DNA from: Lysobacter sp. ISL-50
GTDB taxonomy: Bacteria > Pseudomonadota > Gammaproteobacteria > Xanthomonadales > Xanthomonadaceae
NCBI RefSeq assembly: GCF_018612875.1
Contig: NZ_JAGGRI010000050.1
Span: 1-35,556 of the forward strand
Direction of reading: 5' to 3'
DNA length: 35,556 nucleotides
Part shown: positions 1 through 6,552 of the stretch, piece after piece
Numbering within the stretch: position 1 is the stretch's first letter
How the letters are laid out: every line of letters starts with the position of its first letter
The notes under the pieces: model-generated
Databases searched by the model: none
Told to the model about the DNA's origin: nothing
What the model saw: the letters and a program-made list of their open reading frames with translations, nothing else
Translations under genes and position numbers: made by a program

Positions 1-30
1 TCGCGAGTTACAAGCGGCGCCGGGCAACAG
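1..30. repeat. Left copy of an inverted repeat found at both window edges
   Basis: Bases 1-30 (TCGCGAGTTACAAGC...) match the reverse complement of 35381-35410 at 29 of 30 positions. Both copies run straight into CAACAG/CAACGG-rich low-complexity DNA. The left copy is cut by the window edge. It looks like one dispersed repeat present twice in opposite orientation. No transposase is nearby. Bases 141-307, between this repeat and the first gene remnant, hold nothing else I recognise. Confidence 0.8.
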
Positions 31-98
31 CAACAGCTGAAGTCAAAGTCCAAGCCAAAGCCAAAGCACTGCAAAGCGAAGAGGATGCAAGGCAAAAT

Positions 99-140
<42 letters not shown>

Positions 141-307
141 GCCATTCCAATCGGTGAAAAACCAACACTGCCCGATTCGCATCGCGAAGCGCCAATTGGA
201 TCGATCGAAGGAAACCCCAGCGCTTGCCTTGCGCAATCCGCCAATCGCAAGCGCCCGTCACGAGACAAGACCGGGTAGCGAAGTGAGGCGGAAGAAACCC
301 ACTACGC

Positions 308-598
308 TTAGATCGTCAAGGCGACGCCGTAGCGGTGGCCCAGGCGCAAGGTGCTGTCCTGGATGATCAATCCGCTCAGCACCGCGCCGCCGACGAAAGC
401 GCCGATGACGCTGAGCAGATGCGCGACCGCCCGCAGATCGCCGCCGACCACCGCGGCGCCGAGCGGGGTGGTGGTGCCGGTCAGATGGGTGACGGCCTGA
501 TGCTCGAAACCCAGAATGCCCACCACGTTGACCATGCCAGCCACGCAGGCGAGGGCGGCGGCGCCGACCCAGACCTACGTGGCCAACCGCTGCGTCAT
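308..598 (-). pseudogene. DUF1275 (YoaK-like) membrane protein remnant
   Basis: Reading from ATG at 598 gives MTQRLAT, then an in-frame TAG (577-575), then VWVGAAALACVAGMVN and further hydrophobic sequence with HLTGTTTPLGAAVVGG and FVGGAVLSGLIIQ. This resembles the start of DUF1275 (YoaK) inner-membrane proteins, whose HxTG(N/T)TT motif is recognisable. The family is usually about 220-240 residues. Here the frame ends at TAA (310-308) after about 96 codons, just where the left-edge repeat region begins. The TAG probably replaces a Trp codon (TGG to TAG). The gene is therefore damaged twice, by a nonsense codon near the start and by loss of the C-terminal half. It begins 5 bp after the phoH stop and may once have been co-transcribed with it. 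A restart at GTG 544 could make at most a 78-residue fragment. Confidence 0.78.
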
Positions 599-602
599 CG
601 CG

Positions 603-2000
603 TCAGAGCACTTCCGACGCGTAGTCCGCCAACCGCGAGCGCTCGCCGCGCCGCAAGGTCACGTGCGCGCTGTGCGCCCAACCCTTGAAGCGATCGACCG
701 CATAGGTCAGGCCCGAAGTGGTTTCGGTCAGGTACGGCGTATCGATCTGCTCCACGTTGCCCAGGCACACGATCTTCGTGCCGGGGCCGGCGCGGGTGAT
801 CAAGGTCTTCATCTGCTTCGGCGTCAGGTTCTGCGCCTCGTCCAGAATCAGCCAGCGGCTCAGGAACGTGCGTCCGCGCATGAAGTTCATCGAGCGGATC
901 TTGATGCGCGACGCCAGCAGGTCGTTGGTCGCCGCGCGGCCCCAGGCGCCACCGTCCTGGTTGTGGGTCAGCACTTCCAGGTTGTCGGTCAACGCGCCCA
1001 TCCACGGCGTCATCTTCTCTTCCTCCGTGCCCGGCAGGAAGCCGATGTCTTCGCCGACGCTGACCGTCGCGCGGGTCATGATGATCTCGCGATAGCGCTG
1101 CTGATCCATGGTCTGCGCCAGGCCCGCGGCGAGCGCGAGCAAGGTCTTGCCGGTGCCGGCGGTGCCGAGCAGGGTGACGAAGTCGATCTCCGGGTCCATC
1201 AACGCGTTGAGGGCGAAGTTCTGCTCGCGATTGCGCGCGATGATGCCCCACACGGCGTGCTGGTTATGACGGAAATCGTCGACGATCTGCAGGGTCACGC
1301 GCTCTTCGCCAACCTTGGTGACCTTGAGTTCGGACTCGTCGTCGCCGGGCAGGAACAGGAACTGGTTCGGATACCAGTCGTCGTCCTGCGTGCGGTTGAT
1401 TTCGTAATAGGTGCGGCCTTTCTCGGTCCAGGACTTGAGGTCCTTGCCGTGGATCTGCCAGAAATCGTCCGGCAGCGCGGTGGCGCCGGTGTAGAGCAGG
1501 CTGAAATCGTCGAGCGCGCGATCGTTTTCGTAGTCTTCCGACACGATCCCGGCGATGGACGCCTTGATGCGCAGGTTGATGTCCTTGGACACGAACACCA
1601 CCGGCACGCCGGGTTCCTGCTCCTGCAGCGCCAGGATCGCGCCGAGGATCTGGTTGTCCGGAATCACCGCGCTGAAACGCTTGCCCGCGTCGAACGAGCC
1701 GGTCTGGAAACGCAGCTTGCCGATGCTTTGCGCGCCGCGCAGCTGCAGGCCCTGCGGCCGGTTGAGGGTGATGCCGGTGCTGATCTTGTCGGTGCCCTCG
1801 ATCTCGATCAGTTCGTTGAGGAAACGGCTGACCTGCCGCGCGTTGCGGCTCGCCTCGGAGGTGCCTTTCTTGCCGTTGTCGAGTTCCTCGATCACCTGCA
1901 TCGGCAGGTAGACGTCGTGTTCCTGGAATTTGAACAGCGCGGTGGGATCGTGCATCAGCACGTTGGTATCCAGCACATAGATGCGCTTGCTTCTTGTCAT
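603..2000 (-). CDS. phoH: PIN domain / PhoH-family ATPase (PhoH2 type)
   Basis: A 465-residue cytoplasmic protein. The N-terminal PIN nuclease domain (about 5-150) carries the acidic metal-binding residues D11 (VLDTNVLMHD), E38/E39 (VIEELDNGKKG) and D140 (FVSKDIN). The C-terminal PhoH ATPase domain (about 250-465) has Walker A GTAGTGKT at 279-286 and Walker B LILDEAQN at 384-391. PIN-PhoH fusions (PhoH2/YlaK group) are described as ATP-dependent RNA helicase/ribonucleases of toxin-antitoxin origin. Here no separate antitoxin is visible, so a stand-alone RNA-processing role is more likely. I start at ATG 2000, which has GGAG about 7 bp upstream and begins MTRSKRIYVLDTN; an in-frame ATG 30 codons earlier lies in low-quality sequence. 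Downstream is a dead DUF1275 gene, upstream is bcp on the same strand after a 177-bp gap with no clear signals. Confidence 0.93.
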   Translation of the reverse strand: MTRSKRIYVLDTNVLMHDPTALFKFQEHDVYLPMQVIEELDNGKKGTSEASRNARQVSRFLNELIEIEGTDKISTGITLNRPQGLQLRGAQSIGKLRFQTGSFDAGKRFSAVIPDNQILGAILALQEQEPGVPVVFVSKDINLRIKASIAGIVSEDYENDRALDDFSLLYTGATALPDDFWQIHGKDLKSWTEKGRTYYEINRTQDDDWYPNQFLFLPGDDESELKVTKVGEERVTLQIVDDFRHNQHAVWGIIARNREQNFALNALMDPEIDFVTLLGTAGTGKTLLALAAGLAQTMDQQRYREIIMTRATVSVGEDIGFLPGTEEEKMTPWMGALTDNLEVLTHNQDGGAWGRAATNDLLASRIKIRSMNFMRGRTFLSRWLILDEAQNLTPKQMKTLITRAGPGTKIVCLGNVEQIDTPYLTETTSGLTYAVDRFKGWAHSAHVTLRRGERSRLADYASEVL

Positions 2001-2177
2001 CGACAGCTCCGCTGGAGATAGGCGTCGGGCGACGCCGGGGGAAAAGTGCTGTGTACCGCCAGGGGGCGGACGGCGGCCGCGATCGCGCACGGCAGCGCCG
2101 CCGTGGCCCGCGGGGCGGGACGGCGTGCGATCGTGTGAATCAGGGGGCTCACTGAGTGGTGGCTTCCTGCGGCGCGT

Positions 2178-2663
2178 TTATTGGCCAGAATGGGTTTTGA
2201 GCGAATCGAGCACGGCCTGGGCATGCCCGGCGACTTTCACCGGACGCCATGACTGCACGATGACGCCTTTCGGGTCGATCAGGAAAGTGCTGCGTTCGAT
2301 GCCCATGTATTTGCGGCCGTACAGGCTTTTTTCCTTGATCACGCCGAAGGCGTTGCACAAGGTTTCGTCCTTGTCGCTGATGAGGTCGAACTTGAAACCC
2401 TGCTTGGCGCAGAAATTCTCGTGCGACTTGATCGAGTCGCGGGACACGCCCAGCACGGTCGCGCCAAGCTTCTTGAACTTGGGCAGCAGCGCGTTGAAGT
2501 CCAGGCCCTCGGTGGTGCAGCCGGGCGTGCTGTCCTTGGGATAGAAGTACAGCACCAGCCAGCCGCCGGCGTAGTCCTTCATCTTGACGGTGTCCCCGCT
2601 GGACAGGGCCAGTTCGAGGGTAGGAGCTTTGCCGCCGTAGGCGCGATCGCCGGTATCGAGCAT
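2178..2663 (-). CDS. bcp: Thioredoxin-dependent peroxiredoxin Bcp/PrxQ
   Basis: A 161-residue thioredoxin-fold peroxidase that reduces H2O2 and alkyl hydroperoxides using thioredoxin. The peroxidatic cysteine is C49 in FYPKDSTPGCTTEG. E. coli Bcp has its resolving cysteine five residues later; here that position is not Cys. The likely partner is C85 (HENFCAKQGF), matching the C48-C84 pair described for Xanthomonas campestris PrxQ; C103 is a third cysteine. Start ATG 2663 lies 2 bp after the gcvR stop, so the two genes are almost certainly co-transcribed and probably translationally coupled. The gcvR-bcp pair next to dapA is also found in E. coli. No signal peptide is present; it acts in the cytoplasm. 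Confidence 0.95.
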   Translation of the reverse strand: MLDTGDRAYGGKAPTLELALSSGDTVKMKDYAGGWLVLYFYPKDSTPGCTTEGLDFNALLPKFKKLGATVLGVSRDSIKSHENFCAKQGFKFDLISDKDETLCNAFGVIKEKSLYGRKYMGIERSTFLIDPKGVIVQSWRPVKVAGHAQAVLDSLKTHSGQ

Positions 2664-2665
2664 AG

Positions 2666-3226
2666 TCAGAACTTCATCGGGTCCATGATGGCGTCCAGGT
2701 TCAGATGGTCGCAGAACTCCAGGAAATCGTCGCGCAGGGCGGCGATGTGCATGCTCGAGGGTACGCCGATCGTGATCTGGGCGGAGAACATATCCGCGCC
2801 GGTCTGCATCGCGCGGTAGCGCGAGCAGTGCAGGCTTTCGATGGTGATGCCCTGGCGGTCGAAGAAATCCGCCAGTTGGAACAGGATGCCGGGCTTGTCC
2901 GCGGCCACGACTTCGACGATGTAGGGCAGCAGATTGGACTGCACCTGCTTGGCGCCGGTGCGGTACCAGACCAGCTTGAGGCCTTCCTCGCGCTCCAGGC
3001 GCGTGAGCATGGCTTCCAGCTTGGCGACCGCGTCCCAGGAACCCACCGCCAGCGCGGTGACCGAGACGTCGCGGCCGACCGTGGACAGGCGCGCATCGAC
3101 CAGATTGCAGCCCGAATCGGCGATCCGGCGGGTCACCGACAACAGCGGCGACTCCGGATGCGTCGTATAGGCGTTGATCAGGAGGTGGTTTTCGTTCGGC
3201 GACGGCCGGGAAGCGGAATCGGTCAA
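2666..3226 (-). CDS. gcvR: GcvR-like double-ACT-domain regulator
   Basis: A 186-residue protein made of two ACT domains: about 14-90 (starting NENHLLINAYTTHPESPLLS) and about 95-180 (VEVVAADKPGILFQLADFFD). It ends MDPMKF. In E. coli GcvR binds glycine and antagonises GcvA, repressing the glycine-cleavage operon without binding DNA itself. No gcv genes are in this window, so the target is inferred from the family. I start at TTG 3226, giving LTDSASRPSPNENH, because homologous starts normally lie just before this conserved NENHLLI stretch. ATG 3304 would add 26 low-complexity residues and overlap the best promoter (-10 at 3297-3302). It is divergent from dapA and 2 bp from bcp. Confidence 0.88.
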   Translation of the reverse strand: MTDSASRPSPNENHLLINAYTTHPESPLLSVTRRIADSGCNLVDARLSTVGRDVSVTALAVGSWDAVAKLEAMLTRLEREEGLKLVWYRTGAKQVQSNLLPYIVEVVAADKPGILFQLADFFDRQGITIESLHCSRYRAMQTGADMFSAQITIGVPSSMHIAALRDDFLEFCDHLNLDAIMDPMKF

Positions 3227-3296
3227 GGCGGCGCCTGCAAGGGAGCGTAAGGCTCGGAAATGAACGGCGGCCCGGGCCCGGGCCGCGCTGTGAAGC

Positions 3297-3326
3297 AGCA
3301 TACTTGCCCGCGCTTTCGCGCCGCAA
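3297..3326 (-). promoter_or_regulatory. Candidate sigma-70 promoter for gcvR-bcp
   Basis: On the minus strand, TTGCGG (3326-3321), an 18-bp spacer and TATGCT (3302-3297). It would start transcription near 3290 and leave a leader of about 65 nt before the TTG start of gcvR. It lies in the 272-bp divergent region (3227-3498) shared with dapA. I did not find an equally good plus-strand promoter for dapA there. Confidence 0.5.
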
Positions 3327-3498
3327 GTAACATCGGCGGGTGTATGGCGGCGCGCCGGCACGGTTTCGTGCCCAGGCGCCCGCTTTCGCCGCAACCCAGG
3401 TCGGTCCTGCGTTTGCGTCCATTGTTCGTTACAGGTTTTCGGCCCCCGTCCGCTCCGCACATGCGCGGCAGCGGCCTTTCACTCAGATAGGTCCTCAC

Positions 3499-4404
3499 TT
3501 GCGACTTTCCGGCAGCATCACCGCGCTGGCGACGCCGTTCACCGCGTCGGGCGAAATCGATCTGGACGCCTGGCACTCGCTGCTGGCGCTGCAGTTGCAA
3601 GGCGGCACCCAGGCGGTCGTGGTCGCGGGCTCCACCGGCGAAGCGGCCGCGCTGTTCGACGCCGAATACGATCTGCTGCTGCGCAGCGCGGTCGAATTCG
3701 TCGCCGGGCGGATTCCGGTGCTGGCCGGCACCGGTCTGTCCAATACCGCCAAAACCATCGAACTCACCCGCCACGTGGCCGCCCTGGGCGCCGACGCGGC
3801 GCTGGTCGTGGCCCCGCCTTACGTGCGTCCGACCCAGGCCGGATTGCTCGCGCATTACCGCGCCATCGCCGACGACGACGCGCTGCCGCTCGTGCTGTAC
3901 AACGTGCCCGGCCGCACCGGCTGCGATCTGCTGCCGGAAACGGTGGCCGCGCTCGCCGGCCACCGGCGCATCGTCGGCATCAAGGAAGCGGTCGCCGATC
4001 CGCAGCGCATGAGCGATCTGCTCGCGTTCAAGTCGGACGACTTCGCCGTCCTCAGCGGCGACGATCCGACCGCGTGCCGGGCCATCCTGGCCGGCGCCGA
4101 CGGCATCGTTTCGGTCGGCTCGAACGTGCTGCCGGCGGCGTTCCGCCGTCTGGCCGATCTGGCCCGCGGCGGCCGTCGCGGCGAAGCCGAGGGCTGGGAC
4201 GCGCGTCTGCGCCCGGTCTACGATTTTCTTGCCCTGGAATCCAATCCGATTCCGGTCAAGGCGCTGCTGGCGGCGCAAGGCATCGGCCACGGCCTGCGTC
4301 TGCCGTTGCAGCCGCTGTCGGCCATCCATCACGAAGCCGCGCGGCAGTCCGCCGCGCTGGTCGTTGAACTCGAACACCTCTGCCGCGACACGCTCGCGGC
4401 CTGA
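3499..4404 (+). CDS. dapA: 4-hydroxy-tetrahydrodipicolinate synthase
   Basis: A 301-residue TIM-barrel enzyme. It condenses pyruvate with aspartate semialdehyde, the first committed step of the diaminopimelate/lysine pathway. Active-site residues align with E. coli DapA: S45-T46 in AGSTGE (Thr-Thr in E. coli), Y134 in [12 protein letters not shown]139, and the Schiff-base lysine K162 in VGIKEAV. I start at TTG 3499 ([14 protein letters not shown]), which gives the usual family length; a weak TAGGT lies about 7 bp upstream. Upstream in-frame ATGs would add a low-complexity arginine-rich extension. The BamC-like lipoprotein starts 19 bp after the stop, and gcvR-bcp diverge upstream, as in E. 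coli. Confidence 0.95.
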   Translation: MRLSGSITALATPFTASGEIDLDAWHSLLALQLQGGTQAVVVAGSTGEAAALFDAEYDLLLRSAVEFVAGRIPVLAGTGLSNTAKTIELTRHVAALGADAALVVAPPYVRPTQAGLLAHYRAIADDDALPLVLYNVPGRTGCDLLPETVAALAGHRRIVGIKEAVADPQRMSDLLAFKSDDFAVLSGDDPTACRAILAGADGIVSVGSNVLPAAFRRLADLARGGRRGEAEGWDARLRPVYDFLALESNPIPVKALLAAQGIGHGLRLPLQPLSAIHHEAARQSAALVVELEHLCRDTLAA

Positions 4405-4423
4405 ACCCCTGCAGGAGATGCTC

Positions 4424-4951
4424 ATGCGTTCCAATGTTTCTCTGTCCCGTGCGGTCGTCGCCGGTGTTTTGCTGGCCGTAATCGCCACGTCGGGCTGCAG
4501 CTGGTTCCGCAAGGGCAACAAGCTCTATGCGGAGGCGCCGGAAAACCGTCCGCTGGAAGTGCCGCCGGACCTGGACCAGCCGCGCACCGACGGCGCCATG
4601 GCGATGCCCGCCGCCGGTCCGGCCACCGCGTCCGGCCAGGCCGCGGCGCGCCCGACCCAGGCCGCTCCGGCCTCGTCCGCGAACGGCTTCACCGTCAGCG
4701 GCAACCGCGACGACACCTTCACCAAGGTCGGCGATGCGCTGGCCAAGGTCGAAGGCCTGACCGTCTCCAGCCGTGCGCAGTTGCTGGGTGCGTTCGACGT
4801 GAGCTACGAAGGCAGCAACTTCCTGGTCCGCGTCAGCACGGTGGACGCCGGCTCCGCGGTGTCGGCGGTCGATCCGCGCGGCCTGCCGGCCACCGGTCCG
4901 GCGCCGGCCAAGCTGATCGCCAGCCTCAAGAGCGCGCTCGGCGGGCGTTGA
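4424..4951 (+). CDS. BamC-like outer-membrane lipoprotein (short form)
   Basis: A 175-residue lipoprotein with a signal peptide ending in lipobox ATSG|C (lipidated C25). After the cysteine comes SWFRKGNKLYAEAPENRPLEVPPDLDQP, comparable to the N-terminal lasso of BamC/NlpB, which contacts BamD. An Ala/Pro-rich linker (about 58-85) precedes one compact domain (about 86-175) resembling a single BamC helix-grip domain. E. coli BamC is about 344 residues with two such domains, so this is roughly half size. It sits where bamC sits in E. coli, directly behind dapA. The start is ATG 4424 with CAGGAG six bases upstream; ATG 4418 overlaps that site. The likely role is BAM-complex accessory; orthology rests mainly on position and the N-terminal segment. 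Confidence 0.75.
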   Translation: MRSNVSLSRAVVAGVLLAVIATSGCSWFRKGNKLYAEAPENRPLEVPPDLDQPRTDGAMAMPAAGPATASGQAAARPTQAAPASSANGFTVSGNRDDTFTKVGDALAKVEGLTVSSRAQLLGAFDVSYEGSNFLVRVSTVDAGSAVSAVDPRGLPATGPAPAKLIASLKSALGGR

Positions 4952-4999
4952 TCGACACCCGGGCGGGTCGCCGGCTCAGGCCGGCGGCGCGCCGGATCG

Positions 5000-5030
5000 C
5001 GAAAACGGGCGCCGCTGGCGCCCGTTTTCG
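5000..5030 (+). terminator. Hairpin terminator after dapA-bamC-like operon
   Basis: A perfect 14-bp stem, CGAAAACGGGCGCC (5000-5013) with GGCGCCCGTTTTCG (5017-5030), and a 3-nt loop. The A and T tracts on the two arms allow it to work in both directions. It lies 49 bp after the lipoprotein stop. The rest of 4952-5227 holds no gene I can support. Confidence 0.8.
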
Positions 5031-5227
5031 TTGCGGTAGTTGGGGATTGGAGCGGGGCGGCGGCAACTGCGCCGGTGTTCGCGCCCGAATGGGCGTCGGT
5101 CTTCATGCCCCGCGCCGGTAGCGGCGTATCGCCAGCAGTCGCGCGTTATGGGCGAAAGCAGCGCGCCGCGAGCGGCGTCCGATGCCTGAGGGGCAGTGTT
5201 TCGGCGCCGCCCGGCGAACCGTCCGGC

Positions 5228-5857
5228 TCAGTTCGACGCCAGCCGCGACAGCCCTTCGTTCAACATCAACCGGGTCGCCGCGGCGCGTTGCGGCAGCGGC
5301 AGGTCCTTGAGCGCGTCGAGCAGCCAGCCGAACGAGCGGCAGCGCGCCTGGCGCCCGGCTTCGTCGCTGCCGTCGGCGTTCAGGCCGGCGGCGAAGCCGT
5401 CGTGCAGCAGCATGGCCTGGGTGCCGGCGGATTTCAGCGTCTGTTTCGCCGTCGCCGGGTCGTAGGCCTGGCGCGGGTTCTGCAATCCGGTCGCGGCGAT
5501 ATTGATCAGCGCTTCGCTGAAACGCTGGCGGCTTTGCGGCGCCAGGCTTTGCGCCGCGGCCATCAGCGCCTGCCCGCTGCGATCGGCCTTCGGGTCGAAC
5601 AGGCCGCACAGCGTGCTGGCGTCGCGCGGCGTGCGCGAGGCCTGGTGCAGGGCCTGGAACAATTCGTCGATGCGCCCGTCGGGCGCGCGCATCACCGTGT
5701 CGTTGGCGCTGGCCATGATCGCGGCCGGGTCCAGTTGCGACAGATCCAACTGCGACAGATCCAGTTGCGACAGATCGAAACCGCGATGCTGGGCGCCGGT
5801 CACGGCCGGGGTCAGGCACAGCGTCAGCAGCAGGCCGAAGGGCAGAAGCTTGGACAT
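5228..5857 (-). CDS. Secreted protein with DLSQL repeats, function unknown
   Basis: A 209-residue protein starting with a Sec signal peptide (MSKLLPFGLLLTLCLTPAVTGA; probable cleavage near residue 22). Immediately after are three perfect DLSQL pentapeptides (28-42), encoded by three near-identical 15-bp units at 5731-5775. The rest is predicted helical, with two cysteines in the body of the mature protein (C84 in STLCGLF and a later one in ARCRSFGWLL) that could pair in the periplasm. I do not recognise the family. It is monocistronic, facing the dapA-bamC-like operon across the terminator at 5000-5030. A possible -10 (TAGACT) lies at 5889-5894 on the minus strand, without a good -35. No clear Shine-Dalgarno precedes ATG 5857. 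The 192 bp between it and the next gene are otherwise blank. Confidence 0.72.
   Translation of the reverse strand: MSKLLPFGLLLTLCLTPAVTGAQHRGFDLSQLDLSQLDLSQLDPAAIMASANDTVMRAPDGRIDELFQALHQASRTPRDASTLCGLFDPKADRSGQALMAAAQSLAPQSRQRFSEALINIAATGLQNPRQAYDPATAKQTLKSAGTQAMLLHDGFAAGLNADGSDEAGRQARCRSFGWLLDALKDLPLPQRAAATRLMLNEGLSRLASN
5731..5775. repeat. Three 15-bp in-frame tandem units (DLSQL coding)
   Basis: Units TCCAGTTGCGACAGA, TCCAACTGCGACAGA and TCCAGTTGCGACAGA lie head to tail inside the secreted-protein gene. The middle unit differs by two synonymous changes. The period is a multiple of three, so gain or loss of a unit keeps the frame. Confidence 0.92.
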
Positions 5858-6049
5858 GGGGCGGCGACCGGAAAGGGCTCGCGGCCGAGTCTAGGTGCCC
5901 GCGGATGAACCTTTCCGCGCCGCGCGCGAACGCCCGGGGGCGAGATCGCGGAACTTTCGTCGAGACGGCCGCGCAGGCAAAGCCCGGCGGCCGATCCGGC
6001 GCCGCGCGGCCTGCGGTGGCCGGTGCAGCGCGCATGTCGCGCTCGCGAC

Positions 6050-6514
6050 TTATTCCTTCTCGACCTCGAAATAGCCATATACCGCGCTGCCGTCGGGCAG
6101 GCGGTCGTAGCCCATCGCCACCGCCACGCGGTCCGGGCTCAGCATGCCGATCTTCCACACGCTCACGCCGTCGAAACCGCCCGCGCCGGTCTTCTGGAAT
6201 TCGCGCTTGCCGCCGAGCTTGTCCTGGATGTGATTGCCGGTGGAGCTGTCCAGCACCACCCACTGCGGCTGATCCTTGTAGAGGAAAAAGCGCTTGGCGA
6301 CGATGCGGTACTGGCCGTGCCACAACTGGTTCAGGGCGTTTTCCAACGCGGCCTGCTGCTCGCCGTGCTGATCCGGGGTGAGCGGGGTGTCGGCGGAGTT
6401 GTGCGGAATCTTGTCTAACAACATGGATGAGTCCTTTGCGAAGGTGCAACCCGCGCAGCAAAGCAGCAGGGCCGTCACGATGATTTTGATCAAGCTCGAT
6501 CTCAAGCGGGTCAT
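6050..6514 (-). CDS. Small lipoprotein downstream of the calpain-like protease
   Basis: A 154-residue protein with an N-terminal signal and probable lipobox CAG|C (C23 in LLLCCAGCTFAKD; Cys at -3 is unusual, so a periplasmic non-lipidated form is possible). The mature part is polar and well ordered in composition (NQLWHGQYRIVAKRFF, QWVVLDSSTGNHIQD, VAVAMGYDRLPDGSAVYGYF) and ends YFEVEKE. I recognise no family. It starts 38 bp after the protease stop on the same strand, so they are probably one transcript. A small periplasm-directed protein right behind a protease without a signal peptide is the usual layout of an effector-immunity pair; this role is inference from context only. Confidence 0.75.
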   Translation of the reverse strand: MTRLRSSLIKIIVTALLLCCAGCTFAKDSSMLLDKIPHNSADTPLTPDQHGEQQAALENALNQLWHGQYRIVAKRFFLYKDQPQWVVLDSSTGNHIQDKLGGKREFQKTGAGGFDGVSVWKIGMLSPDRVAVAMGYDRLPDGSAVYGYFEVEKE

Positions 6515-6552
6515 GCCGCGAACTCCATAAGTCGTGGCGGCGCGATGCGCGC

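Noticed and set aside
603-2000. phoH as half of a toxin-antitoxin pair (PhoAT/PhoH2 type)
   Set aside because: No small antitoxin frame overlaps or precedes the start. The next gene upstream is bcp after a 177-bp gap.
516-2021. A 501-codon plus-strand open frame opposite phoH
   Set aside because: GC-rich codon bias leaves the antisense frame open. Its translation is rich in Arg, Ala, His and Gln with no domain, whereas the minus strand gives clear PIN and PhoH motifs.
3227-3498. A glycine or lysine riboswitch between gcvR and dapA
   Set aside because: I looked for the conserved glycine-aptamer and lysine-riboswitch cores and saw neither. The region is mostly GC-rich simple sequence.
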